A stretch of DNA of 64,000 bases from Heliocidaris erythrogramma (Eukaryota > Echinodermata > Echinoidea > Camarodonta > Echinometridae), in NCBI GenBank assembly GCA_025617745.1, contig CM046853.1:2414873-2478872 (forward strand), written 5' to 3'. Shown one piece after another: positions 61,105 to 64,000 of the stretch (position 1 is its first letter; every line of letters starts with the position of its first letter). The notes below the pieces were generated by a model that was not told the DNA's origin, did no database searches, and worked only from the letters and a program-made list of their open reading frames with translations. Made by a program: the position numbers and the translations under genes.

Positions 61105-62013
61105 ATATTTTTCCAATCTCTGCTACAGTGAGTTGAATGTTTTTGTTTCTATATTTCACTCCAGATTTCTCTTTTTGTTCAAAATGGGGTTTTTTCTCTC
61201 TCTCTTCACACTCTTTTTCTCTCCCTCTCCCTCTTTCTTTTTTCCTGCTGAAGTTTGTAAATGCGTTTAAAGTAAAAGCTTAGCCTTTATATTCAAAAGA
61301 GAATTATTGATTGAGTATTGCCTGTTAAGCTAAAAGCTGAAAATGAATCTCTGAAGAGAGTATTTTTTTGTTAAGTGTTCAGGTTGTCCTACAACAAACG
61401 GTTGTGTGTATTAAGTATTTGTAACCCATTTTGTCAGCTTTTCTTTGACGAAAATTTTTGTATTATTTCATTGGATTCACTTATTTCACACATCAGTTTC
61501 TAAGTATTTTTGATGAAACGCTAAATTATCCTATAGAGAATTGTTTCTTCATGATCTTGCTTAATTCTTCTTTCTTTCAGTATTAAAATTTATTGTTATT
61601 CATTCAGTACTGTGTTTGAACATACATGTATTTGTCTTATTTTGTAAAAAATGAAACAATTGGGTAAAATACATTGTGAACAAATTATACGATTGATTTG
61701 CACAAGTATGCATTTCCATTGAAACCCTAGTGTTCCTCAACTGTATTCCAATATAATACCAAAACGTGGACAAGATTTTTCTTTTGTGCTAAATGTTTTG
61801 AGAGCAATCGTAATTTTTTACTGTTAAACTCCATTTGTGTATTACGTTATCGCGTAAAAAAAAATTGAAGTCTGAGACATTCCACCTTGTTCATGTTTAT
61901 GTACATCTCCTGTACATGTATTTCCTATTCACCTTTACTTTATTGCCAGGTGTTATATACCTGTAACTAGTTTAAATGGTTTGAATCAAAGGCTCTTTAC
62001 AATGTGACATGAT
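61105..62013. other. ATIC 3' flank or UTR, nothing else seen
   Basis: AT-rich, with a pyrimidine-rich stretch at about 61190-61245. No coding motif. Confidence 0.5.
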
Positions 62014-62215
62014 CAGAAGTTGGTCTAGCAGTAATGTCTACGGGCAGCTCTTGGTATTCGCCTACAAATTGACTCTGATCGGACCCAGGTTCGAACCTCA
62101 GTCACGTCTTTCGGATGGGAACGTTAAAGGTCGGTCCCAGACGTAAATAATCATATTTGATTGATACACGTCTGTCAAAACTCAATTACACACACACACA
62201 CACAAAAAAAAAAAC
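62014..62215 (+). mobile_element. tRNA-derived SINE
   Basis: Pol III box A-like TGGTCTAGCAG (62021-62031) and box B GGTTCGAACCT (62088-62098) at tRNA spacing. Then the conserved-looking CGGATGGGAACGTTAAAGG (about 62112-62130) and a (CA)n plus A-run tail ending near 62215. It cannot fold as a functional tRNA by eye. Confidence 0.7.
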
Positions 62216-64000
62216 ACATATTTTCATTGTGGAGATTATACATGGTAATGAGCAATTGATCGTGCTAGTTTTTTTCCTATGCTTGTTAGAAATAAAAAGT
62301 TATTTAGTACATCCCAAGAAAAGGAAAACTTTTCGATTTTATGTTCTACATATATATTCAAATATATTGATTTACGCATGACAGAAACATGCAGGAGTAT
62401 GGTGTGAATGTTTTGTATGACGTAGGTCAACTTTGTAGTATGTAGTCAAGCTAATTTTTGCTTTCTTACCAAGGAATTTATCTGTGATATGATAAATTAT
62501 CAACTGGATCTAACAAAAAAAAAAAAAAAAACTTCACTAAAATCCCATTTGAACTGTTTTAAAGAACTTGAAAAATGTTGAATTATTACCTGTCTGAAAT
62601 TTTTTCACTTTGTCTTATGTAATGTCACACTATGTGTGAGCTTATATGTTTGTTATGTATGCAAGTGAATAACTGATATGTTTGTTATAAAATTCAGCTT
62701 AGCTTTTCTTTGGTCAACATGATCCCTGTGGCTCTCATTATTTTTATTGTTTCTGTTTGGTTAAAAGTTTGATAAGGAGGAAATAGATCCCATAATTATT
62801 GAGAAATCTGTTTGTGTGAAAGTGTGAATGGAAACAAAGACATTGAGACTGGATATGATTTGACTGATATGATAGTGAGTGCGAAGTACACGTTATAATG
62901 CACATTGTAAACTGGGAGGGTTGGGGGGGGGGGGTTTTGCTTTTTTTTTTAGAAAACCTATGATAGAAAATGATATCTCAAAATTTCATGTAGAGTTGGT
63001 GCGAGAGCAAGCAGAAAAATGAAATAAACAAATACATGTAAGTGAAAGTTTGAAAGAATTTCGAAAAGGAAGAATAAAGTTAAATATTTTTGGCAGATTG
63101 AAAACATTCAAGTATGCTAAACATGATGGTCCTCAGTGGCAATGTTGTGTTTGTTATGTCATGGTATGACTATTCTTTGTGTATTCTAAAAATGAATCTA
63201 AATTCTCATTTCTCACGCAATGCAAAAAATAACCATAATTATCAATATCCTCTTAACATTTTTACTTTCTTTCATTGATTCAAAGAAAATGTGAAAGTAA
63301 GATACACGCCATAAAGAACAATAATGAAAACAGTTAGGGCAAACACAGAGCAATAGAGAAAAATTGGTTATTGATGTCAATTACCGATAGCCTTGTACAA
63401 ATGTTGATATCCTCAGACAATTATCGATATTCTCATCAAATATTATATTTAGCAATATCATAGCTTTTTTATTTGCCCAGTTATCATCCCACACTCGAGT
63501 AATCACTTCGCTCTTTTCTTGCAAAATTTACGCGCGTTAATACTGTTTTAAAGACACCGTAAGACTAAGAGAATGTAATCTATGAAAGGGCTGGGCAAGC
63601 GCTAGTTGGAACTGAGCTGAAGCATGTGGTGTTTTGTTATTTTCTTATTAAGCTTTAAATACAGATGCATATACAGTATTAAATGTTTACTTGATTCTAA
63701 ATGCAAATTAAATTTAAAAGAGAGAAGGAGTCAGAAATACTGAATTTGAATTACATGTATAACGTCATTGGCAACAATAGTCAAATTTGACTGATTGCCG
63801 ATACCATACAACGAAAGAAGAAGAAGAATAAGTATTGCGTAACGACTTTGCTGTTACCTGTCACTGTCTGCTGGGTCTGCTGTCGGTAATTGACGGATTC
63901 AAACTCCTTAAGATGCGGTCACAGGTAAAATAATTCATATCTTATTTATTCATTAGGGCCATAATAACTTAGAGCATATTTAAAAGCTACTAGATACTTC
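62216..64000. other. Gene-free right edge
   Basis: AT-rich. An A run lies at 62515-62530 and a G run at about 62923-62934 followed by T9. No supported gene. Confidence 0.5.

Noticed and set aside
62021-62098. A functional tRNA gene
   Set aside because: Box A and box B are present, but acceptor and anticodon stems cannot be paired by eye, and a SINE body and tail follow.

Overview
This is a eukaryotic nuclear window, AT-rich and full of introns, microsatellites and small palindromic DNA transposons. It is most likely from a marine deuterostome, and an echinoderm (sea urchin-like) is my best guess. That guess rests on the general look of the repeats (CR1/L2-like elements, hAT-type repeats containing GGATCCAG, a metazoan DIRS element), not on a species-specific gene.

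Only one host gene can be supported. ATIC (bifunctional AICAR transformylase / IMP cyclohydrolase, the last two steps of de novo purine synthesis) runs on the + strand from 36919 to 60996. I assembled 17 coding exons with GT/AG junctions. They add up to 1779 nt, or 592 codons plus stop, and the catalytic residues fall at the same numbers as in the human enzyme (R64, K66, Y104, D125, K137, K266, H267, and a C-terminal FHH).

Layout. (1) 1-36.9 kb is gene-poor. It holds an old CR1/L2-like retroelement at 0.85-4.6 kb split by a second one on the opposite strand, a hAT-type MITE with a visible 8-bp target duplication (6.5 kb), a TTAA-flanked MITE (19.2 kb), five copies of a 130-140 bp palindromic family (12.8, 20.2, 24.8, 27.6 and 28.5 kb; the 27.6 kb copy interrupts a third non-LTR element at 25.3-28.4 kb), and several fold-back arrays (31-36 kb). 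(2) 36.9-61 kb is ATIC. Intron 1 has a long inverted repeat and a 361-bp tandem duplication. Intron 5 contains a nearly complete, same-strand DIRS-type tyrosine-recombinase retrotransposon (43695-49502) with gag, RT/RNase H and tyrosine recombinase, inverted terminal repeats and an internal complementary region. Introns 9-14 carry further MITEs and a decayed IS630/mariner-like transposase. (3) 61-64 kb is 3' flank with a tRNA-derived SINE.

The two observations most worth following are these. First, five ATIC exons (5, 6, 9, 10, 17) have a partial copy beside them, and four of these include a splice site, so decoy acceptors or donors lie next to the real ones. Second, in the DIRS element gag and the recombinase share one reading frame interrupted by a single TGA followed by CTA (a known leaky-stop context), and that frame stays open across the whole overlapping RT/RNase H gene.
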